Both the position numbers and the translations under genes were made by a program. Positions 1-9,691 of a DNA stretch of 64,000 nt are shown piece by piece (the stretch's first letter is position 1; each line of letters starts with the position of its first letter). Origin of the DNA: Sphingobacteriaceae bacterium (GTDB lineage: Bacteria > Bacteroidota > Bacteroidia > B-17B0 > Aurantibacillaceae). Below the pieces are notes generated by a model. It saw only the letters and a program-made list of their open reading frames with translations. It had not been told where the DNA came from and searched no databases. Location of the stretch: positions 1 to 64,000 of the forward strand of contig JAHEYC010000001.1 of the NCBI GenBank assembly GCA_023251775.1. Direction: 5' to 3'.

Positions 1-131
1 TCACAGAGTACACAGAGCTCTACTAACCGCAGAAACAGATAATAGCAAATAAAATACAGTTTTTTTCTCCGCGACCTCTGTGTGAACCTCTGTGAGAGCA
101 TAGCTCTCTGTGGTTTCTGACTCTAACAGCA
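1..131. repeat. CACAGAG-type palindromic intergenic repeat (family 1)
   Basis: Multiple CACAGAG / CTCTGTG words in opposite orientation. Shares CAGAAACCACAGAG...CACAGAGGT with 27530-27592 (reverse complement). Confidence 0.65.
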
Positions 132-2267
132 TTATAATTTTATACCGATCACACACACATCATCTACCTGTTCAAGTTCGCCTCTCCAGCTATTGAATGT
201 GGATGCTAATAATTCTTTTTGCTCGTTCAAAGGTTTGGTGCTTATGGAAAGAAGTAATTCATTTAATTTTTTGTACATGAATTTTTTTCCTTTTGGTCCG
301 CCAAATTGATCGGCATAACCATCGGTATAAAGATAAATTAGATCGGAAGGTTTAAAGTCAAAAGTCAAAAGACGGAAGCTATCTGTTTTTTCGCCTTTAC
401 CAACAGGCATGCGGTCGCTTTCGAGTTCTATTATTTTTCCATAGCGCACAACGATGATAGGATTATTTGCCGAAGCGTAAGTTAATTTTTTATTTTTCTT
501 ATCAATGCAGATCAAAATTCCGTCGAATCCGTCTTTTTGTCCATCGCGACTAACACTCTCGATCAATTTTTTGCGTGTGAAATTAAATACTTCATTGGGT
601 TCAGGAATTTCTTTTTCGTTGATGGCTTCGTTCAAAAACGTAATGTTGAGCAAACTCATAAATGCGCCGGGAACGCCGTGTCCGGTACTATCGCAAACTG
701 CGAGATAAAATAGTTCTGAGTTGGCAGTTGCAGTTGGCAGTGCCTTACCGCCGACTGCCGACTGAGACTGGGAACTGTTAACTGAACACGCCCAATAAAA
801 ATCGCCGCTCACAATATCTTTTGGATCGAAGTAAACAAAATTATCAGGGAGATTTGCATTTAAAAAATCGGCATGTGCTAAAAGCGTATGTTGGATCCGT
901 TTTGCATAATTGATACTATCAATGATCTCTTTTTGTTTTTCTTCGATGATCTTATTCTTTTTTTCTAATTCGAAGTTGGCTTTCTTTTTCTGTTTAAAAT
1001 TTCGAAGCACTTGATAGATCATTCCAAGAGCTAAAAGAAGTGCAACGAATACCGAATAAATAATGATCTTTTGTTTTCTGATCTCGGCTTCATGTTCTGC
1101 ATCCAACACCGCTTGTTTTAATTCGCGTTCTTTTTCTTTTTTCTCGTTCTCCAATTTCGCTGTGATGTTAGCGATACTTTGGTTCATGGTTTGGTTGGTG
1201 ACCGAATCCTTAAAAATAACATACTGCTCAAAATACTTGTAGGCTTGCACCATATCGCCTTTTTCTTTATAGGCTTCAGACAAACCTTTAACTGCCACCA
1301 TTTTTTGTTTGTACACTTTTATAGTATCAGCAATGGCCGATTGTAATTTAAAATAGGTAATGGCATTATCATAATCGCCCATTTGCCTGTACACTTCGGC
1401 CATAGCACCATACGCGTTGGCTACTCCTTTTTTATCGCTAAGAATAATTGATAACTCACGATATTTATTGAACAACAAAATAGCTTCCGAGAATTTTTTT
1501 TGCTCAACATAAATTGTTGCCATGTTATTATAGATACCTGCTTGCATTAAACGATCGCCAACTTTTTCGTTGATCTTTACAGCCGTTCCAAAATACCCTA
1601 GTGCTTTTTGTTGATCCTTTTTAGTAAGCGCTACAACTGCTAATCCGTTATAGATCTTTACAAGCATCACGTTATCATTTTTTCGTACCGCTATCGCCTC
1701 AGCCATGGCGTAATTAGTTCCGGCGTCATCTATTTTTCCCAGGTAATAAAATACATTCCCTAAATTATTATAACAGCGAAGTAAGTTGGAGGAATCTTTT
1801 AATTTCTCAAAACCCTCCTTGGCTCTTACATAATATTCCAGCGCGCGATCAAATTTTCCGAATTGAAGATTAACGGCGCCAAGGTTCACCAAAAGTTCTG
1901 TTTTTGGTCTTTCATCTTTTAAAAGCATGGAGGTTTGCAATGCCGAATCCATGTAAGCTACTGATGGGTTATAATCCGATCGAAATGTATATCCTATTCC
2001 AATATTGCCGTAAGCATCAAAAACTCCCTTGGTATAATTGATCTTTTTTGCAAGAGCCAATGCATCATTACCGATCTTAATGGCGGAAAGCGGATCGTTT
2101 GTTACCACTCCTCTTGCTTTTAAATTCAAAGCTTGAACTTTTTTTTCGGTATCCTTTTCGCTTTGTATGATCTTATCTAAAGAATCGATGATCCTTTTTT
2201 GCGCATAAGAATAATAGGTAAAACTACTTAACGCGCAGAGAATGATTATTTTTTTGATGGGTGTCAA
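132..2267 (-). CDS. TPR-repeat, single-TM, SpoIIE/PP2C-family serine phosphatase
   Basis: Signal peptide, TPR array, TM (IIIYSVFVALLLALGMIYQVL), coiled coil DSINYAKRIQ, and SpoIIE motifs VSGDFYW, CDSTGHGVPGAFMS, YTDGYADQFGGPKGKKF, VDDVCVIGIKL. TTG start. Confidence 0.93.
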   Translation of the reverse strand: MTPIKKIIILCALSSFTYYSYAQKRIIDSLDKIIQSEKDTEKKVQALNLKARGVVTNDPLSAIKIGNDALALAKKINYTKGVFDAYGNIGIGYTFRSDYNPSVAYMDSALQTSMLLKDERPKTELLVNLGAVNLQFGKFDRALEYYVRAKEGFEKLKDSSNLLRCYNNLGNVFYYLGKIDDAGTNYAMAEAIAVRKNDNVMLVKIYNGLAVVALTKKDQQKALGYFGTAVKINEKVGDRLMQAGIYNNMATIYVEQKKFSEAILLFNKYRELSIILSDKKGVANAYGAMAEVYRQMGDYDNAITYFKLQSAIADTIKVYKQKMVAVKGLSEAYKEKGDMVQAYKYFEQYVIFKDSVTNQTMNQSIANITAKLENEKKEKERELKQAVLDAEHEAEIRKQKIIIYSVFVALLLALGMIYQVLRNFKQKKKANFELEKKNKIIEEKQKEIIDSINYAKRIQHTLLAHADFLNANLPDNFVYFDPKDIVSGDFYWACSVNSSQSQSAVGGKALPTATANSELFYLAVCDSTGHGVPGAFMSLLNITFLNEAINEKEIPEPNEVFNFTRKKLIESVSRDGQKDGFDGILICIDKKNKKLTYASANNPIIVVRYGKIIELESDRMPVGKGEKTDSFRLLTFDFKPSDLIYLYTDGYADQFGGPKGKKFMYKKLNELLLSISTKPLNEQKELLASTFNSWRGELEQVDDVCVIGIKL
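718..784. repeat. Imperfect palindromic REP-like element (GTTGGCAGTTGCAGTTGGCAGT...CGACTGCCGACTG) inside a CDS
   Basis: Iterated TTGGCAGT / ACTGCCGA inverted pattern. The encoded ~20 extra aa are absent from paralogs at the same site. Confidence 0.7.
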
Positions 2268-2318
2268 GACATCTTAAAAATACTAAAATAATTGGGAAAA
2301 ACAATGAATAACCTACCA

Positions 2319-2335
2319 CCTCGGCTTCGCCGAGG
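2319..2335. repeat. Perfect hairpin CCTCGGC-TTC-GCCGAGG
   Basis: 7-bp perfect stem, 3-nt loop, in the intergenic region upstream of 132..2267. Confidence 0.7.
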
Positions 2336-2339
2336 CAAG

Positions 2340-2490
2340 TTATTTTGCCACGAATTTCACTAATTAACACTAATCTGTGTTTACAAATAATTTCACTAAT
2401 CTATGTGTAAAATGCGTTTGATAAGTACACACAGATCAGTGAAATCTAAACACATATAGTTCAGTGAAAATTCGTGTAATTAGTGGCTAA
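2340..2490. repeat. GCCACGAATT...AATTCGTG...GTGGC inverted repeat (family 2)
   Basis: tttgccacgaatttcactaattaac...cacagatcagtgaaatc...gaaaattcgtgtaattagtggct read as antiparallel arms. Confidence 0.65.
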
Positions 2491-2505
2491 AAAAAACAGA
2501 TGCAG

Positions 2506-2526
2506 TCCTTCAGCGGAGCTGAAGGA
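2506..2526. terminator. Perfect hairpin TCCTTCAGC-GGA-GCTGAAGGA downstream of tatC; possible terminator or palindrome unit
   Basis: 9-bp perfect stem just past the tatC stop codon. Confidence 0.5.
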
Positions 2527-2542
2527 ATTCTTTCATCTAAAT

Positions 2543-3382
2543 TTAAGTCTTTGCTTGCTTTTTAACTACGTAGCGTGAAACAAAGATGCTTATTTCGTAA
2601 AGTAAATACATAGGAACAGCAACAACCATTTGAGAAGTGATATCGGGACTAGGTGTGATTATGGCGGCTGCGATGAGTATCACAATAACTGCATGTTTGC
2701 GGTATTTGCGCATGAACTCAGGCGTGAGCAAGGTTAATTTGGTGAGAAAATAAACCAAAATGGGCATTTCGAAGATGATACCCGAAACTAATGTCATAGT
2801 TGAAATAAGAGAGATATAATCATCAAATGTATTATTGGTTTGAATTTTGCCGCTTGCCGAAATTTGGTAACCTACCAAGAAATTATAACTCATTGGGAAG
2901 AGCAAAAAATATCCGAAACAAATTCCAATTAAAAATAAAATGGAAGCGATCACAACAAATACTTTAACGGGACCTAATTCTTTATCTTTTAAAGCGGGGC
3001 GAACAAATTTCCATAATTCCCAAAGCACAACCGGAAAACCAAGGATCATTCCAACTAAGAACGAGATCCACATATGATTAAAAAATTGTTCGGAGGCGCT
3101 TAAGGTTTGCAAAGGACGATTTTGCACCATGATGCACATCACATCGCCTGCGCCCATTTTATGTCCCAATGCACATAGCGCACGATACGAAATAAAATCT
3201 TGATCTAATGGTCCCAAAATTACCGTATCAAAAACAAGACCCGGCATACAAAAAGCAGCAATGGCAAAGATCATAATAACGGCAGCGCTTCGCACTAAAT
3301 GCCAGCGCAAAGCTTCAAGGTGTTGCAAAAAGGTCATTTCTTTACCCTCTCCTTTTTCTTCTTTATCTGATGATACTGCCAT
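2543..3382 (-). CDS. tatC: Sec-independent protein translocase TatC
   Basis: MTFLQHLEALRWHLVRS, multi-TM, FPVVLWELWKFVRPALKDKE, AAIITPSPDITSQMVVAVPMYLLYEISI. Confidence 0.95.
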   Translation of the reverse strand: MAVSSDKEEKGEGKEMTFLQHLEALRWHLVRSAAVIMIFAIAAFCMPGLVFDTVILGPLDQDFISYRALCALGHKMGAGDVMCIMVQNRPLQTLSASEQFFNHMWISFLVGMILGFPVVLWELWKFVRPALKDKELGPVKVFVVIASILFLIGICFGYFLLFPMSYNFLVGYQISASGKIQTNNTFDDYISLISTMTLVSGIIFEMPILVYFLTKLTLLTPEFMRKYRKHAVIVILIAAAIITPSPDITSQMVVAVPMYLLYEISIFVSRYVVKKQAKT

Positions 3383-3457
3383 ATAAAAAGCCTTACAAAT
3401 TTACACTTTAGTGTGGCTTTATCAAATATAATAAATGATGTTTAAAGGGTGATCACG

Positions 3458-3573
3458 AGACGTAATGGAACGCGGATGACGCTGATTGCTTATGATCGAA
3501 TATGATTTTTGGGAGAAAACAGCAAGACGTAATGGAACGCGGATGACGCGGATCGTTTATGATTAAATATGAT
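3458..3573. repeat. Two direct 49-bp copies (3458-3506, 3525-3573) of AGACGTAATGGAACGCGGATGACGCKGATYGYTTATGATYRAATATGAT (family 3)
   Basis: Two 49-nt units differing at about 5 positions. A third copy lies at 39984-40032. Confidence 0.85.
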
Positions 3574-3589
3574 CTTCCTTATAGAAAAA

Positions 3590-4381
3590 TCACCACTTGC
3601 CGCCGGAGCCGCCGCCGCCGAAACTTCCGCCGCCGAAACCGCCGAAGCCACCGCCTGATGATCCACCGCCAAAACCTCCGCCACCGAAACCACCGCCGCC
3701 AAAACCGCCACCGAAAAATGTTCCGCCTCTAAAACCGCGGCCGCTATAATTTCCGCCACCTTTTCCTCCTCTAAAAAAAAGAATAATAATAACAAGAATA
3801 ATAATGAATGTGATCAAAGGATGTTTCTTTAAAAAAAGTTCAGTCCCATCTCTCCCTGCCGGTCTTGACACTTCTACATTATATTCTCCTTTTGCAGCTT
3901 TCTCAAGTGCATCAATTGCTGCAACAATTGCACCATAGTGATCACCGCTCTTTAAACGCGGCATCATTTCATTTTCACGAATTGCTTTTGTTGTAAGATC
4001 GGGGATCGCTCCTTCTAATCCATAACCTGTTGCAATAAAAAGATCACGCTGTCCTTCGCCGCCGGTTGGTTTAATTAAAATAACAATACCGTTATTGAAT
4101 TCTTTGCTACCTACTCCCCAACTGTTACCGATCTTGAAGGCAAATGATGAAGCATCCATACCATTGAGATCGTCGATAATAACAATACAAATTTGATTGG
4201 AGGTTTGATGATAAAAATTTTCGAGACGCTGTTCTACTTGTTGCGCTTCCGAACTGGTAAGAAAATATGTCGCGCTAAGATCGTTGTAAAGTTTTGGCGG
4301 GTTTGGTTTTTCGGGAACCTGCGAAAAAGTGGTAAATGAAACTAATAAAAATAAAGCGGATATGAGCGAACGTAATTTCAA
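3590..4381 (-). CDS. TPM-domain (YgcG/Psb32-like) membrane protein with Gly-rich tail
   Basis: Signal peptide, NQICIVIIDDLNGMDASSFAFKIGNSWGVGSKEFNNGIVILI, TM, GGGFGGGGFGG tail. Confidence 0.88.
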   Translation of the reverse strand: MKLRSLISALFLLVSFTTFSQVPEKPNPPKLYNDLSATYFLTSSEAQQVEQRLENFYHQTSNQICIVIIDDLNGMDASSFAFKIGNSWGVGSKEFNNGIVILIKPTGGEGQRDLFIATGYGLEGAIPDLTTKAIRENEMMPRLKSGDHYGAIVAAIDALEKAAKGEYNVEVSRPAGRDGTELFLKKHPLITFIIILVIIILFFRGGKGGGNYSGRGFRGGTFFGGGFGGGGFGGGGFGGGSSGGGFGGFGGGSFGGGGSGGKW

Positions 4382-4382
4382 T

Positions 4383-4817
4383 TTAATAAGAGATATCGTT
4401 CTTTAGTTCGTTCTTATCTCTGGCAGCCAAAGGAAAATATTTTTTTAGTTGTTCACCGCTCATGAGGATGCATTTTTCTAAACCATCAATTATTTTTTCT
4501 TCTTTAAAATTTGTGATGGCTGTATCTTTTACCTCATCCCAAAAATTTGCAGGAACATTTTTATTAATACCTTCATCTCCCCACACGGCGAATTGTTTTT
4601 GCTTTAAATTCACGTAAAATAAAATGCCATTGCGTAATTCTGTTTCGTGCATTTTTAATTTCGTAAAAACTTGTTTAGCTCTTTCCAAAGCGGAATCCAC
4701 TTTATCTGCATCAAAATGCACGCGGATCTCGCCCGAAGTTTGTTGTTCGGCTGAAAGAATAGCCTTGACCAAACGTTCTTCTTCTGACCTTGATAATGGT
4801 TTCTTTTTGAAAAGCAT
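4383..4817 (-). CDS. TPM-domain protein (cytosolic)
   Basis: SGEIRVHFDADKVDSALERAKQVFTKLKMHETELRNGILFYVNLKQKQFAVWGDEGI; adjacent to a TPM/LemA pair. Confidence 0.85.
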   Translation of the reverse strand: MLFKKKPLSRSEEERLVKAILSAEQQTSGEIRVHFDADKVDSALERAKQVFTKLKMHETELRNGILFYVNLKQKQFAVWGDEGINKNVPANFWDEVKDTAITNFKEEKIIDGLEKCILMSGEQLKKYFPLAARDKNELKNDISY

Positions 4818-4825
4818 GATGGATA

Positions 4826-5440
4826 TTAAAACTCAACCTTCGGTGCTTTTTCAGCGCCTTTATCCGATTCAAAATACACGGCATCTTTATAACCCCATGC
4901 AAATAAACTGCCCGGGATCTTTTTAATAGAGGCGTTGAATTCTTTTACAGCCTCGTTATAACTTTGGCGTTCAACTGCAATTCTGTTCTCACAACCTTCT
5001 AATTCAACACGAAGATCTCCGAACGCTTGATTGGCTTTTAGATCGGGATAATTTTCGCTCACTGCCAATAAACGCGATAATGCTCCCGATAATTCTCCTT
5101 GCACTTTTTTGAATTGCTCAATATTATTTTCATTCAAATTAGTTGGATCAATAGTTACTTGCGTTGCTTTTGCACGCGCTGCCACAATTCCTTCTAAAGT
5201 TGATTGTTCAAAATTGGCTTGGCCTTTTACAGTTGCAACAATGTTTGGAATAAGATCCATACGACGTTGATATTGGCTCTCTACTTGTTGCCATTGTTTT
5301 TTTACTTCTTCGTTCATGTCAACAAACGAATTACGCTTGTTACATCCGTACATTAAAAAAATAGCGATAAATAATCCTATACCTCCGATGATGATTGCTC
5401 TTTTCATGTTTTTTTTATTTTTAATTTTTGTAACATGCAA
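4826..5440 (-). CDS. lemA: LemA family protein
   Basis: Lipoprotein-like N-terminus, VDMNEEVKKQWQQVESQYQRRMDLIPNIVATVKGQANFEQ, SYNEAVKEFNASIKKIPGSLFA. Confidence 0.93.
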   Translation of the reverse strand: MHVTKIKNKKNMKRAIIIGGIGLFIAIFLMYGCNKRNSFVDMNEEVKKQWQQVESQYQRRMDLIPNIVATVKGQANFEQSTLEGIVAARAKATQVTIDPTNLNENNIEQFKKVQGELSGALSRLLAVSENYPDLKANQAFGDLRVELEGCENRIAVERQSYNEAVKEFNASIKKIPGSLFAWGYKDAVYFESDKGAEKAPKVEF

Positions 5441-5572
5441 CTCACCTTTTAGGCTCGTTTCATTTTGTGTGTTTTAATTTTTTGTAAAGGTAGTTAAATA
5501 AACAAAGTAGAGTCCGTAATAAATGTTAAGATACTTATAATCAGGTAATTAAATGAGTAAAAATCAGCTTTT

Positions 5573-5671
5573 TTTAACCACGAAAGGCACGAAAATTTTA
5601 CACCAAGGGCACGAAAATTGGATGGCATTTCGTGAATTTCGTGTAAAATTTTTGTGTTTTTCGTGGTTAAA
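5573..5671. repeat. TTTAACCACGAAAGGCACGAAA...TTTTTCGTGGTTAAA inverted repeat (family 4, copy 1)
   Basis: Terminal arms complementary; internal CACGAAA / TTTCGTG words. Second copy at 45221-45312. Confidence 0.85.
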
Positions 5672-5677
5672 TGCGGA

Positions 5678-7666
5678 TCAGAATTTCACGCCAATAACAC
5701 ACACATCATCTATCTGTTCAAGATCGCCTTTCCATGAATTGAATTCATTGGTTAATGAATTGCTTTGTTCGTTCAACGTTTTTGTTGAAAGCGAAACCAA
5801 TAATTCGTTGAAGCGTTTGTACATGAATTTTTTTCCTTTTGGTCCGCCAAACTGATCAGGAAATCCATCAGTATATAAATAAAAACGATCGGAGGGTTTA
5901 AAGTCGAAATCATACAACGTAAAACTTTGTTCGAGTTCGCCTTTTCCAACAGGCATACGATCGCATTCGAGTTCAATTAATTTTCCTGCCCTAATAACCA
6001 CAGGCGCATTATTAGCTGCCGCATAGGTTACTTTTTTATTTTTTTTATCTATACAAATAAGAATGCCATCAAAGCCATCTTTTTGTCCCTCTTTACTTAT
6101 GCTTTCTATTAATCGTTCGCGCACATAATTAAAGATCTTGTGTGGCTCCAAAATACTCTTTTCTTTAATGGCTTCACCCAAAAAACCAATATTGAGTAAA
6201 CTCATGAACGCGCCCGGTACGCCGTGCCCTGTACTATCGCAAGCGGCCAGATAAAAATTATCGTTCTTGCTTGCAGCCCAATAAAAATCGCCGCTTACAA
6301 TATCTTTTGGTTTGAACAATACAAAATTCTCTTTAAGGTTAGAGTCAATAAAATCTTTATGCGCCAATAAGGCCGACTGAATTCGTTTTGCATAATGAAT
6401 AGAATCGAGGATCTCTTTTTGTTTTTCTTCGATGAGTTGATTTTTATTCTCCAGTTCGGCGTTCTTCATTCCGATGATCTCGTTCTGCTTTCGGGAGACC
6501 TTGAAACGTTTGAATATTATTACCGAGAAGATCAACACTAATATCAAAAAGAACATCACCGAACCAATAATGATATTTTGTTGTTTTCTTTTTTGTTCGT
6601 TCTTTATGTTCGAGATCTCTAATTGTTTTTCCTTTTCCAATTCAAGTTTTTCTAATGCACGGTCGGTTTCCATTTCCGAGATCTTAGCTAATTTTTCGAG
6701 GTTATTGATGGAATCTTTAACTGTATAATATTTGATCTGATATATGCCCGCCTTTTCAGGTTTTCCTAATTTCATGTTAAGATCGACCAAAAGTTTTGAC
6801 GTGCTTAGCAAGAGCTCCTGATAATTTGCCTTCAACGCATAGTCATATGCGCTTAATAAATATGTTTCAGCATTCTTATAATCGCCCATTTGGAAATAGA
6901 TATTTCCCAATCTTCCTTCGTTATAATGAACTCCCATTTTTGATCCTCGTAATTCTTGAAGTTTCTTTGAAAGAGTAACATATTTAAAAGCTTTGTCAAA
7001 TTGTTTTTTCTTAATATAATGCTCTCCAATATTCCCTGTTATTTGCGCAATAGCACTTGAATCGTGAATTTCGGAACTGATCTTATACGCTTCCATTTCG
7101 GCTTTCAGCGAACGTTCATCATCATTCAAAAATAAATATACATCTGCCAAATTCGCTAAAGTACGCGCATACGCTTTTTTATTTTCGCTTTTTTTATAGA
7201 TCTCTAATGCCTTTTCAAAATATGGTTTTGATTTAGACGGATTGTTCATGATAAAACAATGGATGTATCCTATCTTGTTAGCAGCAGCGGCAATAACCTC
7301 GGTTATATTAAGTTGCTCAGCGAGCTTGAGTGTTGTTTGAAAATACTCAAAGGCTTTTACATTATTCTCTGCTTTAAAATACGCGTTACCAATTTGAAGA
7401 AGTGACTTAGCTTTACCGCGTTCAAATTTTAATTGCTCACTCAGGTTGAGGGCTTCGGTTGCATACTTTAATCCATTTTGGAAGTTGGTGCTATCTTTTT
7501 TCTTTTGAAAGTAAAATTCGGAAGAGATGTTCACCAGTAAATTCACTTTAGCGGTATCGGGTTTGGAAGAATTCAAACGACCGATCAAAGAGTCGATAGG
7601 GTTTTGCCCAATGACAAAACAAAAACTCAATAAAAATAAAAATGATAAATACTTTTTGCCGATCAT
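5678..7666 (-). CDS. TPR-repeat, single-TM, SpoIIE-family phosphatase
   Basis: Signal peptide MIGKKYLSFLFLLSFCFVIGQ, TPRs, TM IIIGSVMFFLILVLIFSVIIF, DSIHYAKRIQSALLAHKDF, DIVSGDFYWA, ACDSTGHGVPGAFMS, YTDGFPDQFGGPKGKK. Confidence 0.93.
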   Translation of the reverse strand: MIGKKYLSFLFLLSFCFVIGQNPIDSLIGRLNSSKPDTAKVNLLVNISSEFYFQKKKDSTNFQNGLKYATEALNLSEQLKFERGKAKSLLQIGNAYFKAENNVKAFEYFQTTLKLAEQLNITEVIAAAANKIGYIHCFIMNNPSKSKPYFEKALEIYKKSENKKAYARTLANLADVYLFLNDDERSLKAEMEAYKISSEIHDSSAIAQITGNIGEHYIKKKQFDKAFKYVTLSKKLQELRGSKMGVHYNEGRLGNIYFQMGDYKNAETYLLSAYDYALKANYQELLLSTSKLLVDLNMKLGKPEKAGIYQIKYYTVKDSINNLEKLAKISEMETDRALEKLELEKEKQLEISNIKNEQKRKQQNIIIGSVMFFLILVLIFSVIIFKRFKVSRKQNEIIGMKNAELENKNQLIEEKQKEILDSIHYAKRIQSALLAHKDFIDSNLKENFVLFKPKDIVSGDFYWAASKNDNFYLAACDSTGHGVPGAFMSLLNIGFLGEAIKEKSILEPHKIFNYVRERLIESISKEGQKDGFDGILICIDKKNKKVTYAAANNAPVVIRAGKLIELECDRMPVGKGELEQSFTLYDFDFKPSDRFYLYTDGFPDQFGGPKGKKFMYKRFNELLVSLSTKTLNEQSNSLTNEFNSWKGDLEQIDDVCVIGVKF

Positions 7667-7669
7667 TTA

Positions 7670-9691
7670 TTAAGCAACTCTTAAACCAATTACACACACG
7701 TCGTCAACCTGTTCGAGGTTACCCTTCCATGATTCAAAATTAGTGCCGAGTGCTGCAGTTTGAGATTCAAACGATTCGTTAGAGATATTCACAAGGAATT
7801 CGTGAAGTTTTTTATACATCAATTTTTTTCCTTTTGGTCCGCCAAACTGATCGGCATAACCATCGGTGAATAAATAAAGTGTATCATTCTTTTGTAATTT
7901 GATACTATGTAATTTAAATTCCTCTTTCTTCTCACCATAACCAACAGGCATACGATCAGATTCCAATTCTTTTAAAACATTATCGGTAACAACAACTGGA
8001 CGGTTATTAGCGGCAGAGTAAGTGATCTCGTGCGTATCCTTGTTCACACAAAGTAATACTCCATCAAAACCATCTTTTTGTCCTTCTCTGCTAATAGCAT
8101 CAATTAATTTCTGACGAACATAATTGAACACTTCATTTGGCTTTAAGATATTCTTCTCACCAATAGCTTCATTAAGGAATGATATGCTCAATAAACTCAT
8201 GAAGGCTCCCGGAACACCATGCCCTGTACTATCACATACGGCTAAGTAAAATAAATTATTCTTTTTATACGCCCAATAAAAATCTCCGCTCACAATATCT
8301 TTCGGTTTAAAGTATACAAAATTATGAGAGAGATGATCGTTTATAAAATCGCGATGTGCCAAAATGGTTGTTTGAATTCGTTTGGCATACATGATACTAT
8401 CGAGGATCTCTTTTCGACTTTGCTCCACCAACTCTTTTTGTTGTTGAAGGACAACGTTCATGTGTTTTTGTTTCTTGAGATTTTTGAAAGAAACATAGGT
8501 GAAAACTGCAACCAGTATCAAGATCCCTGCAATGAAATAGGAAAGGATGCGTGAATTTTGTAATGATTTTTTAGCGATCATTTTATCTTGTTGCAATAAT
8601 TTATTCTCTTTTTCCTTAGCATCCGAATCGTATTTAGTTTGCAATTCGTATAATTTATTACGACTCTCGCCATTGTAGATAGAATCCTTTAGCGAATTAT
8701 ACTTTTTGAAATAAGCTAAAGCTTGTTCGGCATTTCCCTTTTTTTCGAAAAGCTTGAAGATCTGTAAACACACATCCTTTTGATTATCGATGGCTTTATC
8801 CTCTTCGGATATTTGTAATGTTTTGAAATAATAATTAAGGGCAGAGTTCAATTTATTTTTATTGAAATCAATATTTCCCAAAGTAAGATACGTTAATGCC
8901 TGACCGTAACGCGATTCATGTTTTTCCATTAAGGGCAATGCAAGTCGTGCATAATACGTGGCCGAATCGCTCTCGCCCATGCTATTATACGCTTCACCCA
9001 AAGTTGCATAAACAAATGCAGAGTAATAATCCTTATTAGCATTCTCGAAGATCATTTTAGAATACATGAGTTCATCAACTGCTTCGGAATACTTAGCTTG
9101 TTTCATGTAAATGTTAGCGATACCAACAGCCGATGTAGCTTTGGCCAATTTACTATTTGCAACTTCTCCCCATTTATAAGAAAGTTTATAGAATTCAAGG
9201 GCCTTTTCGTAATTATTCAATCCTAAATAGGTATTACCAATGGAGTTTGCTGTTGTTGCAGATTTTTTTGTGTCCTTTAATAGTTCATAGATCTTTAATG
9301 CAGGAATAAATGATTCTAATGCAAAACCGTAAGTTCCTTTTGCGTTATTATATTCTCCCAGATCGCATAAGGCCATTGCCTCTCCTCGCTTGAATCCGAT
9401 CTTACGCGAGAGTTCAAGATTTTTTTTACCGTACTCTTCTGCTTCGTTAGGGTAAGCAGACTGAAGATAGTTAACGAATTCGGCGTAGAGATAAACTTTT
9501 TGGGTATCGATCTTACACTTGTCAATAAGTGCGAGCATAGAGTCTTTGGTCCTGTCGTTTTGTGAGAACAGAAACAAACTAACGAAAAGAGAGGCAATTA
9601 TAAGTTTGTACCTTGACAATTTGCAAAACAAATTTAGAACTTTAATCCGATAATACAAACATCGTCGATTTGCTCTAAATTCCCCTTCCAA
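7670..9691 (-). CDS. TPR-repeat, single-TM, SpoIIE-family phosphatase; true start likely TTG at 9631 or 9619
   Basis: Same architecture as neighbours. The track's start overlaps the giant gene by 58 nt. In-frame TTG codons at 9631 and 9619 lie just downstream of the neighbour's stop and immediately before signal peptide LSRYKLIIASLFVSLFLFSQ. Confidence 0.9.
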   Translation of the reverse strand: MEGEFRANRRCLYYRIKVLNLFCKLSRYKLIIASLFVSLFLFSQNDRTKDSMLALIDKCKIDTQKVYLYAEFVNYLQSAYPNEAEEYGKKNLELSRKIGFKRGEAMALCDLGEYNNAKGTYGFALESFIPALKIYELLKDTKKSATTANSIGNTYLGLNNYEKALEFYKLSYKWGEVANSKLAKATSAVGIANIYMKQAKYSEAVDELMYSKMIFENANKDYYSAFVYATLGEAYNSMGESDSATYYARLALPLMEKHESRYGQALTYLTLGNIDFNKNKLNSALNYYFKTLQISEEDKAIDNQKDVCLQIFKLFEKKGNAEQALAYFKKYNSLKDSIYNGESRNKLYELQTKYDSDAKEKENKLLQQDKMIAKKSLQNSRILSYFIAGILILVAVFTYVSFKNLKKQKHMNVVLQQQKELVEQSRKEILDSIMYAKRIQTTILAHRDFINDHLSHNFVYFKPKDIVSGDFYWAYKKNNLFYLAVCDSTGHGVPGAFMSLLSISFLNEAIGEKNILKPNEVFNYVRQKLIDAISREGQKDGFDGVLLCVNKDTHEITYSAANNRPVVVTDNVLKELESDRMPVGYGEKKEEFKLHSIKLQKNDTLYLFTDGYADQFGGPKGKKLMYKKLHEFLVNISNESFESQTAALGTNFESWKGNLEQVDDVCVIGLRVA

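Noticed and set aside
3458-3573. CRISPR-like direct repeats
   Set aside because: Only two 49-bp units with an 18-bp spacer, imperfect, and a third copy elsewhere in an inverted arrangement; no cas genes.
3490-3795. 101-aa Ala/Val/Glu-rich minus-strand ORF
   Set aside because: Alternative frame of the Gly-rich GGC/GGN tail of the TPM protein; low complexity, not a gene.
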